Assembly: GCF_013839445.1 (NCBI RefSeq) | Contig: NZ_JACDIT010000010.1 | Location: forward strand, 62,001 to 126,000 | Length of the DNA: 64,000 nt | Direction of reading: 5' to 3' | From: Chthonobacter albigriseus | GTDB taxonomy: Bacteria; Pseudomonadota; Alphaproteobacteria; Rhizobiales; Pleomorphomonadaceae | Shown: positions 25,832-36,588 of the stretch, one piece after another | Layout: each line of letters starts with the position of its first letter | Numbering within the stretch: the first letter of the stretch is position 1 | Position numbers and translations under genes: made by a program | Notes under the pieces: generated by a model | Databases searched by the model: none | What the model was told of the DNA's origin: nothing | What the model saw: the letters and a program-made list of their open reading frames with translations, nothing else

Positions 25832-28800
25832 TCACCCCTCCGGACGTCCGTATCCGCCGCCTGTCGGCGTGCGCACGATCACAGCCTCGCCCGGCCGCAG
25901 CACCGTCTCGTCGGAGCTCTCCAGGGTCTCGATAGTCCCGTCCAGCCGGCGGACGAACGTCGCGCCCACTTCGCCGGACAGGCCGCCCTCCAGCCCGTGC
26001 GGTGGCACGCGACGGTGCGAGGCGAGGATCGCCATCGACATCTGCTCCAGGAAACGGATCCGCCGCTCGGTGCCCCCGCCGGCCGACCACTTGCCCCGCC
26101 CGCCAGAACCGCGTCGGATATGGAAGTCCTCCAGCAGCACGGGGAAACGGAACTCCAGCACCTCCGGATCCGTCAGGCGCGAGTTCGTCATGTGCGTATG
26201 CACGGCGTCCGTCCCGTTGAACCCGGGCCCGGCCGACGAACCCGAGCAGATCGTTTCGTAGTACTGAACGCGCTTGTTGCCGAAGGTGAGATTGTTCATC
26301 GTGCCCTGCGCCGAGGCCATCGCCTTCAGCGCGCCGAACAGGCAATCCGTCACGTGCTGGCTGGTCTCCACGTTGCCGGCCACCACGGCCGCCGGCCACT
26401 GCGGCTTCAGCATCGAGCCCTCCGGCACGATGATTTCGATCGGCCGCAGGCAGCCCGCGTTCATCGGGATGTCGCCGTCCACCATCACCCGGAAGCAGTA
26501 GAGCACCGCCGCCCGGGTCACCGGCTCCGGCGCGTTGAAGTTGGTGCGCCGCTGCGCGCTCGTGCCGGTGAAGTCCACCACCGCCGAGCGGGTCTCCTTG
26601 TCCACCTCGATCGCCACCATGATGACGGCGCCGTCGTCCATCTCCACCTGGAACGAGGAGTCCGTCAGCCGGTCGATCACCCGGCGGACGCTCTCCTCCG
26701 CATTGTCCTGCACATGCCCCATGTAGGCCTGCACGACGGGCAGGGTGAACTGCCGCACCATCTTGCGCAGCTCCGCGACGCCCTTCTCGTTGGCCGCGAT
26801 CTGCGCCTTCAGGTCCGCCACGTTCTGCGCCACGTTGCGCACCGGGAAGGCATGCTGCGTCAGGAGCTGCACCAGCTCCGGCTCGCGGAACTGCCCGCCG
26901 GGCACCGCTCCGTCCACCAAGAGGAAGTTGTCGATCAGCACGCCTTCCTCGTCCACCGTGGTCGCCCGCGGCGTCATCGAGCCCGGCGCCGTGCCGCCGA
27001 TGTCGGCGTGGTGCCCCCGGCTCGCCACGTAGAACAGGATCTCGGTGCCCGCCTGGTCGAACACCGGCGTCACCACCGTGATGTCGGGCAGGTGCGTGCC
27101 GCCGTTGTAGGGCGCGTTCAGCGCGAACACGTCGCCCGGCCGCATGTGGCCCTCGTTGGCCGCGATGATCGCCTCCACCGAGCGGTCCATCGAGCCGAGG
27201 TGCACCGGCATGTGCGGCGCATTCGCCACCAGCCGTCCCTTGGCGTCGAACACGGCACACGAGAAGTCGAGCCGCTCCTTGATGTTCACCGAGGCGGCCG
27301 TGTTCTGCAGCGTAACGCCCATCTGCTCGGCGATCGACATGAAGAGGTTGTTGAACACCTCCAGCATCACCGGGTCGGCGCTGGTGCCGATCGGCGCCGT
27401 GCGCGACAGCGCCTCCGTCCGGGTCAGGGTCACGTGGTTCCGGGCGGTAATCTCCGCCCGCCATCCGGCTTCCACCACGATTGTCTGGTGCGGCTCGATG
27501 ATCAGCGCCGGGCCCTGCACCGTCTGCCCCGGGGCGAGGCTCGCCCGCATCAGCACCGGCGCGGTCTGCCAGCGGTCGCCGGAGAAGAAGCGCGTGATCG
27601 TCAGCGGCTCCACCGGATCGGACGTCAGCGGCAGGTCCCGCTCGTGCGAGCCGTCCACCCGCCCGTCCTCGGCCTCCACCTCGATCGCCTCCACCACCAG
27701 CGGCTTGCCGGGAAAAACGAAGCCGAAGCGGGCCCGGTGTGCGGTCTCGAAGGCGTTGATCGCCGCCGCCCGGTCGAAGTCGTTGAACGGGATCGGCAGC
27801 GCCGAATCCGTTCCCTCGTAGCGAAGATGCAGCGTCGCCTTCCAGATCACCTCGTCTTCCGGCACGCCCTGCGCGGCCACCTGGCCGACCGCCTCGTGCG
27901 ACAGCGCCACGATCCGCGCCTGGAGATCGTCCACCATCGTCTCGTCGAACACCCTGGCCACGGCCTGGGTGCGCGTCGCGCGGATCACCGCCAACCCCAT
28001 GCCGTAGGCCGACAGCACGCCGGAGAACGAGTGCACGAACACCCGCGTCATCCCCAGCGCGTCCGCCACCTGGCAGGCGTGCTGCCCACCGGCACCGCCG
28101 AACGTGGTGAGCGTGTAGTTGGTCACGTCGTAGCCGCGCTGCACCGAGATGGTCTTGATCGCGTTCGCCATGTTGGCGACGGCGATCTTCAGGAAGCCGT
28201 CCGCCACCGCCTCCGGCGTCCGCCCGTCGCCGATCTCCTTGGCCAACATCTCGAAGGCCATCCGCACCGCGTCGGCGTCGAGCGGCAGGTTGCGCTCCGG
28301 CCCGAAGATCGGCGGAAACAGCGCAGGCACCAGCTTGCCGACCATCACGTTGGCGTCTGTCACCGTCAGCGGGCCGCCACGCCGGTAGCTCTTCGGCCCG
28401 GGCGCCGCGCCGGCCGAATCCGGTCCCACCCGGAACCGTGCGCCGTCGTAGTGAAGGATCGATCCGCCGCCCGCGGCCACCGTGTGGATCCGCATCATCG
28501 GCGCACGCATCCGCACGCCCGCGACTTCCGTTTCGAAGGCGCGCTCGTAGTCGCCCTCGAAGTGCGACACGTCCGTCGACGTGCCGCCCATGTCGAAGCC
28601 GATCACCTTGTCGAAGCCGGAGAGCCGCGCCGTCTCCACCGCGCCGACCACGCCGCCGGCCGGCCCGGAGAGGATCGCGTCGCGCCCCTGGAACCGGTCC
28701 GCCGAGGTCAGGCCGCCGGCAGACGTCATGAAGAACAACCGGGGGGAGGGCGCCTCCGCCCCGTCGGCCGTGGGCAGGCCCGCCCCGAGTTCACCCGCCA

Positions 28801-29482
28801 CCTGGTCGACGTAGCGACGGAGGATCGGCGACAGGTACGCGTCCACCACAGTGGTGTCGCCGCGCCCCACCAGCTTCATCAGCGGCGAGACCTCGTGACT
28901 GACAGATACCTGCCCGATGCCGACCGCCCGCGCCACCTCCGCCACCCGGCGCTCGTGCTCCGGGAAGGCGTAGGCGTGCATGAAGACGATCGCGACCGCC
29001 TCGAAGCCGCTGTCGCGGGCATCCTCCAGCTGTGCCTCGATCAGTTCCAGGTCGGGCTCGGCCTCCACCGTGCCGTCGGCCCGCACACGCTCGCCGACCT
29101 CGATCACCTTCTCGTAGAGCAGCTCCGGCTTGACGATCTTCTTGGCGAAGATGTCCGGCCGCGCCTGGTAGCCGATCTCCAGCGCGTCCTTGAAACCCTT
29201 GGTGATCAGCAGCAGCGTGCGCACGCCCTTGCGTTCCAGCAGCGCGTTCGTCGCCACCGTGGTGCCCATCTTCACGGCACCGATCCGCTCGGCAGGGAGC
29301 CGTTCGCCCGCGGGCACGCCAAGCAGGTCCCGGATGCCCTGGATCGCCGCGTCCCGGTAGGCGCCCGGATTTTCAGACAGAACCTTGTGCGCCACCAGAC
29401 CGCCGTCCGGCCGCCGCGCCACGATATCCGTGAACGTGCCGCCGCGGTCGATCCAGAAATCCCAGGTTCCCGATTCCGCCAT
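25832..29482 (-). CDS. 5-oxoprolinase, fused HyuA-HyuB type (hydantoinase/oxoprolinase family)
   Basis: A 1216-residue ATP-dependent enzyme of the single-chain type. The N-terminal HyuA-like half (about 1-690) has the ATP-binding motifs [14 protein letters not shown] and [13 protein letters not shown]. The C-terminal HyuB-like half follows (starting [20 protein letters not shown], then [14 protein letters not shown]) and ends in the family tail [10 protein letters not shown]. It opens 5-oxoproline to glutamate with ATP, as part of glutathione or pyroglutamate turnover; hydantoin or acetophenone-type substrates are alternatives. The ATG at 29482 begins the conserved region. Very long ORFs on the opposite strand are antisense shadows. 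Confidence 0.92.
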   Translation of the reverse strand: MAESGTWDFWIDRGGTFTDIVARRPDGGLVAHKVLSENPGAYRDAAIQGIRDLLGVPAGERLPAERIGAVKMGTTVATNALLERKGVRTLLLITKGFKDALEIGYQARPDIFAKKIVKPELLYEKVIEVGERVRADGTVEAEPDLELIEAQLEDARDSGFEAVAIVFMHAYAFPEHERRVAEVARAVGIGQVSVSHEVSPLMKLVGRGDTTVVDAYLSPILRRYVDQVAGELGAGLPTADGAEAPSPRLFFMTSAGGLTSADRFQGRDAILSGPAGGVVGAVETARLSGFDKVIGFDMGGTSTDVSHFEGDYERAFETEVAGVRMRAPMMRIHTVAAGGGSILHYDGARFRVGPDSAGAAPGPKSYRRGGPLTVTDANVMVGKLVPALFPPIFGPERNLPLDADAVRMAFEMLAKEIGDGRTPEAVADGFLKIAVANMANAIKTISVQRGYDVTNYTLTTFGGAGGQHACQVADALGMTRVFVHSFSGVLSAYGMGLAVIRATRTQAVARVFDETMVDDLQARIVALSHEAVGQVAAQGVPEDEVIWKATLHLRYEGTDSALPIPFNDFDRAAAINAFETAHRARFGFVFPGKPLVVEAIEVEAEDGRVDGSHERDLPLTSDPVEPLTITRFFSGDRWQTAPVLMRASLAPGQTVQGPALIIEPHQTIVVEAGWRAEITARNHVTLTRTEALSRTAPIGTSADPVMLEVFNNLFMSIAEQMGVTLQNTAASVNIKERLDFSCAVFDAKGRLVANAPHMPVHLGSMDRSVEAIIAANEGHMRPGDVFALNAPYNGGTHLPDITVVTPVFDQAGTEILFYVASRGHHADIGGTAPGSMTPRATTVDEEGVLIDNFLLVDGAVPGGQFREPELVQLLTQHAFPVRNVAQNVADLKAQIAANEKGVAELRKMVRQFTLPVVQAYMGHVQDNAEESVRRVIDRLTDSSFQVEMDDGAVIMVAIEVDKETRSAVVDFTGTSAQRRTNFNAPEPVTRAAVLYCFRVMVDGDIPMNAGCLRPIEIIVPEGSMLKPQWPAAVVAGNVETSQHVTDCLFGALKAMASAQGTMNNLTFGNKRVQYYETICSGSSAGPGFNGTDAVHTHMTNSRLTDPEVLEFRFPVLLEDFHIRRGSGGRGKWSAGGGTERRIRFLEQMSMAILASHRRVPPHGLEGGLSGEVGATFVRRLDGTIETLESSDETVLRPGEAVIVRTPTGGGYGRPEG

Positions 29483-29643
29483 CGCCAGCTCCTGCCCCTT
29501 GGATCGATCCCCGCCGACCGGGCCGGCAGACCCTCGTCGACGCCGGAACGATCCGGCACCTTGATTGCTGGCGCTTCCGTTCGGACCGGCAATTCGGTCC
29601 CTTTCTCGGAAACGCCTCGATCGACGCCCGCGCCGCGGCTCGG

Positions 29644-30567
29644 TCAGCGCCGATGCTGCACGGACGACCGCCGCGCCATGATGACAACGCCCATGACCGC
29701 CAGTGCAAAACCGATCATTGTCGCATCCACCCGTTCACCCAGAAGCGTCGCCGCGATGGCGAGCGAGATGAACGCTTGCAAAAGCTGGACCTGTCCCACT
29801 TTGGCAACGCCGCCGATTGCCAGGCCCGCATTCCAGAAGAAGAACCCGATGAACACCGAAAGCACCGACACGTAGAGCAGGGAAAGCACCGCCTCCCGCG
29901 GTGCGTTCCAATAGGCTGGCTCAAAAAGAAACAGCGTGGCCGGGATTGTCAGCGGCGCCATGATGACCAGCGCCCATGAGATCCCCTCCCAGCCCGGCGT
30001 CCAGCGGCTGATCCGCGCATAGTGCGCATAGCCCGTCGAGGCCGACGCCCCCGCGATCACCATCAGCACGTCGCCCCAGCCGATCGAAGCGTCCGCCGTG
30101 CGCAGCGTGAACGCCAGCACCAGCGCCGCGCCCGCAAGGCTCCAGGCCCAGAACCGCGGCGAAGGTCGTTCGCCATTCACCACCACCGCGGCAATCGACG
30201 TGCCGAGCGGCAGCAGGCCGAGCACCACCGCTCCGTGCGATGCGGGCACGGTGAGCAGCGCGATCGCCGAGAAGATCGGAAACCCCACCACCGTCGTCAC
30301 CGCCGCGATCCACAGCGAGCGTCGGGCCTGCGGCGGCGGAAACGGACGCCGCATCACCAGCAGGAGCGCACCGGCAAGGATCGCCGCCAGGCCCGCGCGC
30401 CCCATGGTCACGAACCAAGGATCGAACGTCGCCACGGCGATTCGCGTCATCGGCAGGGTTCCGCCGAAGATGGTCACGCCGATCAGGCCGAGCAGAAACC
30501 CCAGCAAATCACGGGGTGCGGGCTGCGCAACCGCAGCCTTGGACGAAGAGGACATATTGGGGACCAA
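29644..30567 (-). CDS. EamA/DMT-family transporter
   Basis: A 307-residue membrane protein with about ten helices in two EamA repeats (first repeat [20 protein letters not shown], second [18 protein letters not shown]). Family members export metabolites or amino acids. Start choice: an in-frame ATG at 30555 has no ribosome site, while the TTG at 30567 sits nine bases after AAGGAGGG, so TTG is preferred. It is 162 bp downstream of the oxoprolinase start on the same strand, not obviously an operon. Confidence 0.85.
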   Translation of the reverse strand: MVPNMSSSSKAAVAQPAPRDLLGFLLGLIGVTIFGGTLPMTRIAVATFDPWFVTMGRAGLAAILAGALLLVMRRPFPPPQARRSLWIAAVTTVVGFPIFSAIALLTVPASHGAVVLGLLPLGTSIAAVVVNGERPSPRFWAWSLAGAALVLAFTLRTADASIGWGDVLMVIAGASASTGYAHYARISRWTPGWEGISWALVIMAPLTIPATLFLFEPAYWNAPREAVLSLLYVSVLSVFIGFFFWNAGLAIGGVAKVGQVQLLQAFISLAIAATLLGERVDATMIGFALAVMGVVIMARRSSVQHRR

Positions 30568-30790
30568 TGAAGAGGTCCCTCCTTATGCCCCCATTCGCGC
30601 CGCCGCGAAACCTCTCCCTCGGTCGAGGGTTCACCTTCTCTTGGGGCGGCGCGCCCTCTCCATCGCCCGCCTCGCGCACCTGATCGAGCGGTCGTGATTT
30701 CCGAGTGTTCGACCGGGCAAGTAACGATTCCCTGGGGCTCGTTGCGGTTTTTTGGCAGCGCTCCCTCGCGCAAACCGGGCCCATCCCTTA

Positions 30791-31513
30791 ATGTCCCTGC
30801 TCATGAGCCTCTGGACCCGCCTCTCCGAGATCGTCGCCCGCCTCCCGCTGGCGGAGACGGTCGGATCGATGATCGACCGTGCCGGCACCGTCATCCGCGA
30901 GACGCTCGGGGCAGACGCCCGCCGGCAGGTGTCCTTCACGATCTCGATGATCGCGCTCACCGCCAAGATGGCCAAGGCGGACGGCGTGGTCACCGCCGAC
31001 GAGGTGGCGGTCGTCAAGAAGCTCTTCGACGTGCCGGAGGAGGAGCGCCGCAACGTCGCGCGCCTCTTCAACCTCGCCAAGGAGGACGTCGCTGGCTTCG
31101 AGAGCTACGCCAACAAGATCCGCCGCCTTCACGCCGAGGATCCGGACCTCCTGGAAGACATCCTCGACGGTCTGTTCCTGGTGGCCGAGGCCGACGGCGT
31201 CGTCCACGAGCGCGAACTCGCCTTCCTGGAAACTGTTGCCGAGGTGTTCCACCTGTCGCCGCAGGTCTTCTCGCAGATCGAGGCCCGCCACGTCCGCCCG
31301 GACGCGCGCAATCCCTATGCCGTGCTCGGCATCCCCCAGGGCTCCACACGCGAGGATGCCCGCCGCGCCTACCGCAAGCTCGTCGGCGAGAACCATCCGG
31401 ATCGCCTGATGGCGCGCGGCGTGCCGCCCGAATGCATCCGCCTCGCAACCGACCGCATGGCCCGGCTCAACGAAGCCTACGAGACCATCGAGAAGGAACT
31501 GGTAGCCGGCTGA
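30791..31513 (+). CDS. TerB-DnaJ (DjlA-like) co-chaperone
   Basis: A 240-residue protein with a TerB domain (about 50-150, SMIALTAKMAKADGVVTADE and FLVAEADGVVHERELAFL) and a C-terminal J domain with the invariant HPD in GENHPDRL. J domains stimulate Hsp70 ATPase. DjlA of E. coli has an N-terminal membrane helix; here the N-terminus is amphipathic rather than clearly membrane-spanning. ATG 30791 is chosen; 30803 is also possible and neither has a strong ribosome site. Confidence 0.87.
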   Translation: MSLLMSLWTRLSEIVARLPLAETVGSMIDRAGTVIRETLGADARRQVSFTISMIALTAKMAKADGVVTADEVAVVKKLFDVPEEERRNVARLFNLAKEDVAGFESYANKIRRLHAEDPDLLEDILDGLFLVAEADGVVHERELAFLETVAEVFHLSPQVFSQIEARHVRPDARNPYAVLGIPQGSTREDARRAYRKLVGENHPDRLMARGVPPECIRLATDRMARLNEAYETIEKELVAG

Positions 31514-31546
31514 CGCGGGCCCGCCCCGCCCGGAGAGCGGCGTCGG

Positions 31547-32173
31547 TCAGCCCTTCGCCTTCCGATGCCCGAGCCGCCGGTCCACCGCAACGAGCGCCAG
31601 CGCCACGGCCCAGAACCCCAGCAGCAGCACCGCCATGTTCCCCGTCATCTGCACCGGCGTCAGCGTGTGCGGGTCCAGGAACCAGTAGGCGTACCAGCCG
31701 TCGATCGCACCCCGTCCGAGGGCGTAGATGCAGTAGGCGAGGGGCGGCAGCAGGGCCCATCCCGAATCCGCCCAGCGCAGCGTCCCGTGCGGCGCCAGCG
31801 CCCAGGCCAGCACGAATAGCGGCGGCATGACGTCGTGCAGCGTGTGGTCCGCCACCGCCTGCCAGCCGCTCGGATCCCAGATCGCCCGAAGCAGCAGCGT
31901 GTAGACGATACCCACCAGCGCGATCGCCGTCGCGGCCACAAGCCGGACCCGCGGCCCCGCCAGCAGGCTTTCCGGCCGCCACGCCATAGCCGCCGCCACC
32001 GCCGTGACGCCGATGTTGGTCAGGATCGTGAAGTACCCCAGGAAGCGCCACGCCGCCTCCGCCGCCGAAGACCCGCCCGCCGTCATCGACTGGACGATCA
32101 GCCCCATCTGCAGCCCCAGCGCCGCGGCGCTCAGCAGCGCCGTCGACGCGGCCACCCAGCGATAAGCCTTCAT
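31547..32173 (-). CDS. Pr6Pr-family integral membrane protein
   Basis: A 208-residue protein with six predicted hydrophobic segments, matching the Pr6Pr/FAR-17a-AIG1-like family: GYFTILTNIGVTA, LHDVMPPLFVLAWAL and the WYAYWFLDP region with conserved aromatic residues. The biochemical function of bacterial members is unknown. The start at 32173 (MKAYRWVAAS) precedes the first membrane segment; ATG 32206 would add eleven basic residues. Confidence 0.78.
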   Translation of the reverse strand: MKAYRWVAASTALLSAAALGLQMGLIVQSMTAGGSSAAEAAWRFLGYFTILTNIGVTAVAAAMAWRPESLLAGPRVRLVAATAIALVGIVYTLLLRAIWDPSGWQAVADHTLHDVMPPLFVLAWALAPHGTLRWADSGWALLPPLAYCIYALGRGAIDGWYAYWFLDPHTLTPVQMTGNMAVLLLGFWAVALALVAVDRRLGHRKAKG

Positions 32174-32291
32174 CGACGCCACCCGTATGCGCACCACATC
32201 CCGCATCCCTGCCACAGCGGGGCCGAGCCGACAACCGGGCGGACGAACCTTCCGCCTCCAGCCCCCCGGAATGCGCGGCGTGGCGTATCCG

Positions 32292-34082
32292 TCAGCGCGC
32301 ACGATCCATCGCCAGGACGGGTGCAAAGGCGGGGTTGTCGAACACGAAGCTGGCGAAGAAGGCCGCTCCCGCCTTCGTGAGGTGCACCCGGTCCGCCGAA
32401 AGGATCCGGCCCTCCGCGTCGAAGACCGGGGTTCCGCCGAACCGCTCGTTCAGCATGGCCTGCAGGTCGACGTAGTGGTCGGCGGGAACCGACCGCCGGA
32501 AGATGGCGTTCGAGTGCCCCGTGTCTTCCAGCAGATGGGCCCGCACGTTGGGCCTCTCCTCTGCTGGCGTGCGCATGTAGGCGTTCAGGTTGTAGCCGAA
32601 GTGCTTCGGTCCGACGAGAACGAACGGGCGTTCGGCGAGCACGCCCGCTGTCAGCACGATCCGGTCGCAATCGCCGCTGTAGGTCCAGTTCGTGGTAGCG
32701 ACAACCGCATCGGCCTGCGCGAAGAGCTCTCCGCCCGGCTGCTTCAGTGGGTCGTCGATGCAGACGTCGAGATCGTCCCGATAGACCAGCTCCCAGGTCT
32801 CGAATCGGCCGCTCTCCAGGATGACGTTGAAGAAGTCGCGCGCCACGCTGTTTCCCGTGACCAGAAGACGTGGCTTCTCCGTCTCGAACCGGTCCTTCCG
32901 GTAGCCGTGGACCCGCTCGTTGTAGGCGATGTAGCGCCCGGCTTCCAAACCGATGCCCGGAAAGCGCTCCGGCAGGCCCGACATCCGGAAGACGCCGAAC
33001 CCCGCCGCCATGAGCGCGATAGATGCGGCGGCGACGACCCCGAACATCGGCCAGCGCGGGATGAACCGTCGATCGCGGAACGGCTGCTCCACGAAGCGCC
33101 AGGACAGATACGCAAGTCCGAGGGTGGCAAGGGAGAGCAAGCCCATCAACGCCGCGCTCGGTTCCTGCACGCTCATCACCCGCGCGAAGGCGAACAGCGG
33201 CTGGTGCCAGAGGTAGGCGCTGTAGCTGATCAGACCGACGCCGACCAGCACCTTGAGCGACAGGATCCGGCCCGCCATCGTGCTCGGAAACGCGAACACC
33301 AGGATCAGTGCCGCCCCCACGCACGGCAGCAGCGGCCAGTGCGAGGGGTAGGCGAGTTCCTCGGTGAAGCCGACGATCGACCCGGCCAGCAGAGCCAGCC
33401 CGATCAGCGACAGCGTATTGGCCCTCTCGTGCGTGATGCCGTGCGTCAGGCGGGGCGCATAATACGCCGCCAGGGCGCCGAGCAGGAGTTCCCAGGCCCG
33501 GGTGTGGAGCAGGTAGAAGGCCGCGTTCGGCCGCGTCGGCGTCTGCACGATGCTGAGCGCCAGGCTCGCCAGGATCCCGACCACGAGCACGACAGGGAAC
33601 AGCCGCCGCGCGAACCGCAGGATTGTCAGGGCAACCAGGGGGTAGAGGAGATAGAACTGCTCCTCGACGCCCAGGCTCCAGGTGTGGAGCAGCGGCTTGA
33701 AGTCCGACGCAAGCTCCCAGTAGCCGCTCGTCAGTGTCAGAAGCACGTTGTTGGCGAACGCCATCGTGGCGACGACGCTTTGCGCGAAGTTCTCCAGATC
33801 ATCGGGCAGCAGGGTCAGGATAGCCGCCGCGAAACTGGCCGTGATGACCACCGCCAACGCGGGAATGATGCGACGCGCCCGCCGCTCATAGAAGTTGATG
33901 ATCGAAAATCTCCGGGCGTCCACCTCCTCCACGATGATCGAGGAGATCAGGAAGCCGCTGATCACGAAGAAGACGTCGACACCGACATACCCACCCGAAA
34001 ACAGCGAAAACTTTGCGTGGTTCAAGATCACGGGAAGAACGGCTATGGCGCGAAGCCCGTCGATCTCGGTCCTGTGCTTCAT
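32292..34082 (-). CDS. OafA-type acyltransferase with C-terminal SGNH domain
   Basis: A 596-residue protein: an acyltransferase-3 domain with about ten membrane helices (opening MKHRTEIDGLRAIAVLPVIL, with GGYVGVDVFFVISGFLIS) followed by a periplasmic SGNH hydrolase-like domain from about residue 390 (LLVTGNSVARDF is the GNS block I position; DRVHLTKAG is block V). Such enzymes O-acetylate surface polysaccharides. In block I the usual GDSH reads GNSV, so serine is present but the flanking residues differ. The ATG at 34082 starts the conserved region. tRNA-Glu lies upstream on the same strand. Confidence 0.88.
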   Translation of the reverse strand: MKHRTEIDGLRAIAVLPVILNHAKFSLFSGGYVGVDVFFVISGFLISSIIVEEVDARRFSIINFYERRARRIIPALAVVITASFAAAILTLLPDDLENFAQSVVATMAFANNVLLTLTSGYWELASDFKPLLHTWSLGVEEQFYLLYPLVALTILRFARRLFPVVLVVGILASLALSIVQTPTRPNAAFYLLHTRAWELLLGALAAYYAPRLTHGITHERANTLSLIGLALLAGSIVGFTEELAYPSHWPLLPCVGAALILVFAFPSTMAGRILSLKVLVGVGLISYSAYLWHQPLFAFARVMSVQEPSAALMGLLSLATLGLAYLSWRFVEQPFRDRRFIPRWPMFGVVAAASIALMAAGFGVFRMSGLPERFPGIGLEAGRYIAYNERVHGYRKDRFETEKPRLLVTGNSVARDFFNVILESGRFETWELVYRDDLDVCIDDPLKQPGGELFAQADAVVATTNWTYSGDCDRIVLTAGVLAERPFVLVGPKHFGYNLNAYMRTPAEERPNVRAHLLEDTGHSNAIFRRSVPADHYVDLQAMLNERFGGTPVFDAEGRILSADRVHLTKAGAAFFASFVFDNPAFAPVLAMDRAR

Positions 34083-34329
34083 CGCCGCCGCCCGCTCTGA
34101 TGGAACAAGAGGCGAGTATGTCCGGCCGAAGTCAGAAATGACAAGCGTTAAATAAACTATAAGTTGCAAAAATGCAGATAGGTAGCAATCGTCCTTGCCC
34201 GTGTGCCGTGCAACAGGCTGCGATCGTCACCTCACGAAAGCCGCCGCCCGCCGGAACGCAGCCGAGCCGCTCCAGGTCCCATCGGACTGAATGAGGTTCA
34301 GAAGATAAACAGGGGGAAAAAGGTTGGGG

Positions 34330-34404
34330 TGGTACGGCCTACGGGAATCGAACCCGTCTCTCCAGCGTGAAAGGCTAGTGTCCTAACCGATAGACGAAGG
34401 CCGC
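34330..34404 (-). tRNA. tRNA-Glu (anticodon TTC)
   Basis: Full cloverleaf on the minus strand: acceptor GCGGCCT/AGGCCGT with a G1-U72 wobble, D arm with GGTTAGGA, anticodon loop CTTTCAC carrying TTC (34369-34371), T arm GGGTTCGATTCCC, and an encoded CCA at the 3' end. A poly-T-rich stretch follows downstream. No integrase or repeated 3' end suggests use as an attachment site. Confidence 0.97.
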
Positions 34405-34567
34405 CCAACGGGGCGGTGTATAGAGGTCTCCGGCGGGGAGTTCAAGCGAAACATCGCGGCGGCGCTTCGGCGTGTCGGCGGTGTGGAAAAGCCGAGCCGG
34501 ATCAACGCGGCAAGCGGCAGGGCAGGGCGCTTGCGGCCCGATCGCGGCGGCGCGCGGCCGCCGGCCG

Positions 34568-35566
34568 TCAGCCCAGCTTGCGGCGGCAGGGCCAGCGCCA
34601 CTGGCGCTTGCGGCCGACGTCCACGTGGATCGATCGCGTATGGCAGTAGAGGCCGATTCCGCCGCGGTCCGGCTGGGCGAAGAAGTAGCGGGCGAGGTCG
34701 TCCCGCGCCACGCCCGGCATGAAGAGGTCGAGCGCCGCGCAGTACATGTGCTGCGAATGGAGCGCGCCGCGCACCCGCCTGTTGTGCGACGGCGAGCGGT
34801 AGCCGGAGGTGATCACCACCTTCTTGCCGAAGTGCGATTCGGCGCGGCGGACGAGGTTGACCAGTTGCGGCTTCAGGCAGCTCACGTTGATCGCCGAGTG
34901 GGCGAGCAGCAGCCCGTTGGCCGCCCGCACCACCTGGCGCGGCACGCCGGGCACGCTGCGGGCGAACGGATGCTGCGCGCCGTCGAACAGGCTGCCCTCG
35001 TCGGGCGTGCGCGAGGCGAGCACCAGGTTGCCCTCCCAGCTGACGCCGGGCAGCCCCTCCATCATCTCCACCGGCTTCTCCGGCTTGGAGGTGTAGACGT
35101 TGACGAAGTCGTGCTCCAGCCCGTCGTCGTAGGGCGGCTCCGGCGGCGCGATCTTCGCCGGGTCCGCCTCCTGCTCGCCGGCGAGTTCGGCCTCGGAGAT
35201 CTCCTCCACGTCGGGTTCCGGCGCGATCGGCGTGGCCGGCGCCACGGCGGCGATCTCCGTCACCGCGGCCGTGGAGGCGCTGCCCGTGGTTTCCGGCGCG
35301 CCGCCGCCGCCCATGCCGAACATGGCGAGCAGGCTGCCGCTGGCGCGCGCGGTCGCGACCTTGACCGGTGTCGGCGTCGTGGTTTGCGGGGTGCCGGAGG
35401 CTGCGGTCTGCGCGGCCGGCGCCTTGTCCGCGGTCGTTCCGGAAGTCACGGATGGCTGCGCCTTGGCGATCTTGCCCGAAACGAAGTCGGAGGTGTCGTA
35501 GACGCCGCCGGAACAGGATGCCAGGGTGACGGCCACGACGGCCGCAGCGACGATCCGGACACCCAT
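34568..35566 (-). CDS. Peptidase M15-like lipoprotein (D,D-carboxypeptidase family)
   Basis: A 332-residue exported protein. The N-terminus is a lipoprotein signal with lipobox LASC, followed by a long low-complexity Ala/Thr/Pro linker (about 25-150). The C-terminal domain is of the M15_3 type: zinc ligands in SQHMYCAALDLFMPG and RSIHVDVG, and a conserved VITSGYRSPSHNRRV. Likely acts on peptidoglycan peptides in the periplasm, anchored to the membrane. AAGGA lies 13 bases before the ATG at 35566. The frame is open far upstream but without homology. Confidence 0.85.
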   Translation of the reverse strand: MGVRIVAAAVVAVTLASCSGGVYDTSDFVSGKIAKAQPSVTSGTTADKAPAAQTAASGTPQTTTPTPVKVATARASGSLLAMFGMGGGGAPETTGSASTAAVTEIAAVAPATPIAPEPDVEEISEAELAGEQEADPAKIAPPEPPYDDGLEHDFVNVYTSKPEKPVEMMEGLPGVSWEGNLVLASRTPDEGSLFDGAQHPFARSVPGVPRQVVRAANGLLLAHSAINVSCLKPQLVNLVRRAESHFGKKVVITSGYRSPSHNRRVRGALHSQHMYCAALDLFMPGVARDDLARYFFAQPDRGGIGLYCHTRSIHVDVGRKRQWRWPCRRKLG

Positions 35567-35800
35567 GCCGTAGTCCTTCTTGATCTTGAACCGGCGCCGG
35601 CCACGTTGGCCGGCCCCTGCCATCCCATCGGCAGGTTCGCATTGCAAGCGCTTGAAGCGCGCCCAAACAATACGGAACGCCCCGCCAAGGCAAGCGGAAA
35701 ATGCCCCGGAAGGGGCTCCGCCACCGGGCGGGACGGCCGAAAGTCCCGCCGTCGTGCGAACCGTTCGGGAGGCCCGTCGCAACCGGAGCGAGCCGCGGGC

Positions 35801-36241
35801 CTACCACTTCCCCGTGTTCGACATGCTCGCCCAAGGCTCCGCCGGAGCCTTGGCGGCGCCTTTCTGAAGCAGCTCGATGGAGATGTTGTCGGGCGAGCGC
35901 ACGAACGCCATCCGCCCGTCGCGCGGCGGCCGGTTGATCGTCACCCCGGCGTCCATCAGGCGCTGGCAGGTGGCGTAGATGTCGTCCACCTCGTAGGCAA
36001 GATGACCGAAGTTGCGGCCTTCGCCGTAGACCTCCGGATCCCAGTTGTAGGTCAGCTCCACCAGCGGGGCCGCGCCTGTGCGGGCGGCGTCCACGTCCTC
36101 GGGCGCGGCCAGGAAGATCAGCGTGAAGCGGCCCTGCTGGCTCTCGCTTCGGCGCACCTCCACCATCCCCATCTTGCCGCAATAGAAGTCGAGCGCCTCG
36201 TCGATGTCGCGGACGCGGACCATGGTATGCAGATATCGCAT
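35801..36241 (-). CDS. gloA: Glyoxalase I (lactoylglutathione lyase)
   Basis: Converts the hemithioacetal of methylglyoxal and glutathione to lactoylglutathione. The 146-residue length and the four metal ligands His5, Glu62, His80 and Glu123 match the nickel-type bacterial enzyme (E. coli His5, Glu56, His74, Glu122). Conserved segments are [18 protein letters not shown] and [14 protein letters not shown]. The start ATG 36241 follows GAGGTCATC. It is divergent from the cold-shock gene. Confidence 0.93.
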   Translation of the reverse strand: MRYLHTMVRVRDIDEALDFYCGKMGMVEVRRSESQQGRFTLIFLAAPEDVDAARTGAAPLVELTYNWDPEVYGEGRNFGHLAYEVDDIYATCQRLMDAGVTINRPPRDGRMAFVRSPDNISIELLQKGAAKAPAEPWASMSNTGKW

Positions 36242-36483
36242 GATGACCTCGTGAGTTGTCGTCTGGCTGGCCCCCGGTCTCCCACTAGTAGGGCGAAACT
36301 TGCTCGGCGCAACACCCGCGTCGCCGTGATTCGGCCTTCGATTCCGGCGGATTCCGCTGATTTGTCCCACTTTCCAGCTTCCTTCGGCCGCCGTCCCTGG
36401 GCCGGACTGTGGCCGAAATGCCCACCTCCCGGGCTATCGTCCCCGGCGGCCGGAAACGGGCCCGGATTGGTTAACGACGGGCC

Positions 36484-36512
36484 TTGCGAGCCTTGGTCCG
36501 TTCGGTAGTAAT
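36484..36512 (+). promoter_or_regulatory. Candidate promoter of the double cold-shock gene
   Basis: TTGCGA at 36484-36489 and TAGTAA at 36506-36511 are separated by 16 bases, giving a 5' leader of about 70 nt, as often seen for cold-shock genes. Judged by eye only. Confidence 0.3.
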
Positions 36513-36588
36513 GTCTCATTAAGGATTCGCCTGCGCGCCCGGGGCTGGATGCGCAGGTGAACAGTTGCGGCGTCAGTGGGGGCATTCG

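Noticed and set aside
25661-29875. 1404-codon plus-strand ORF
   Set aside because: It runs antisense to the 5-oxoprolinase gene, has Arg/His-rich low-complexity composition typical of GC-rich shadow frames, and no domain similarity.
34330-34404. tRNA-Glu as a possible integration site
   Set aside because: No integrase, no direct repeat of the tRNA 3' end and no change in gene character beside it.
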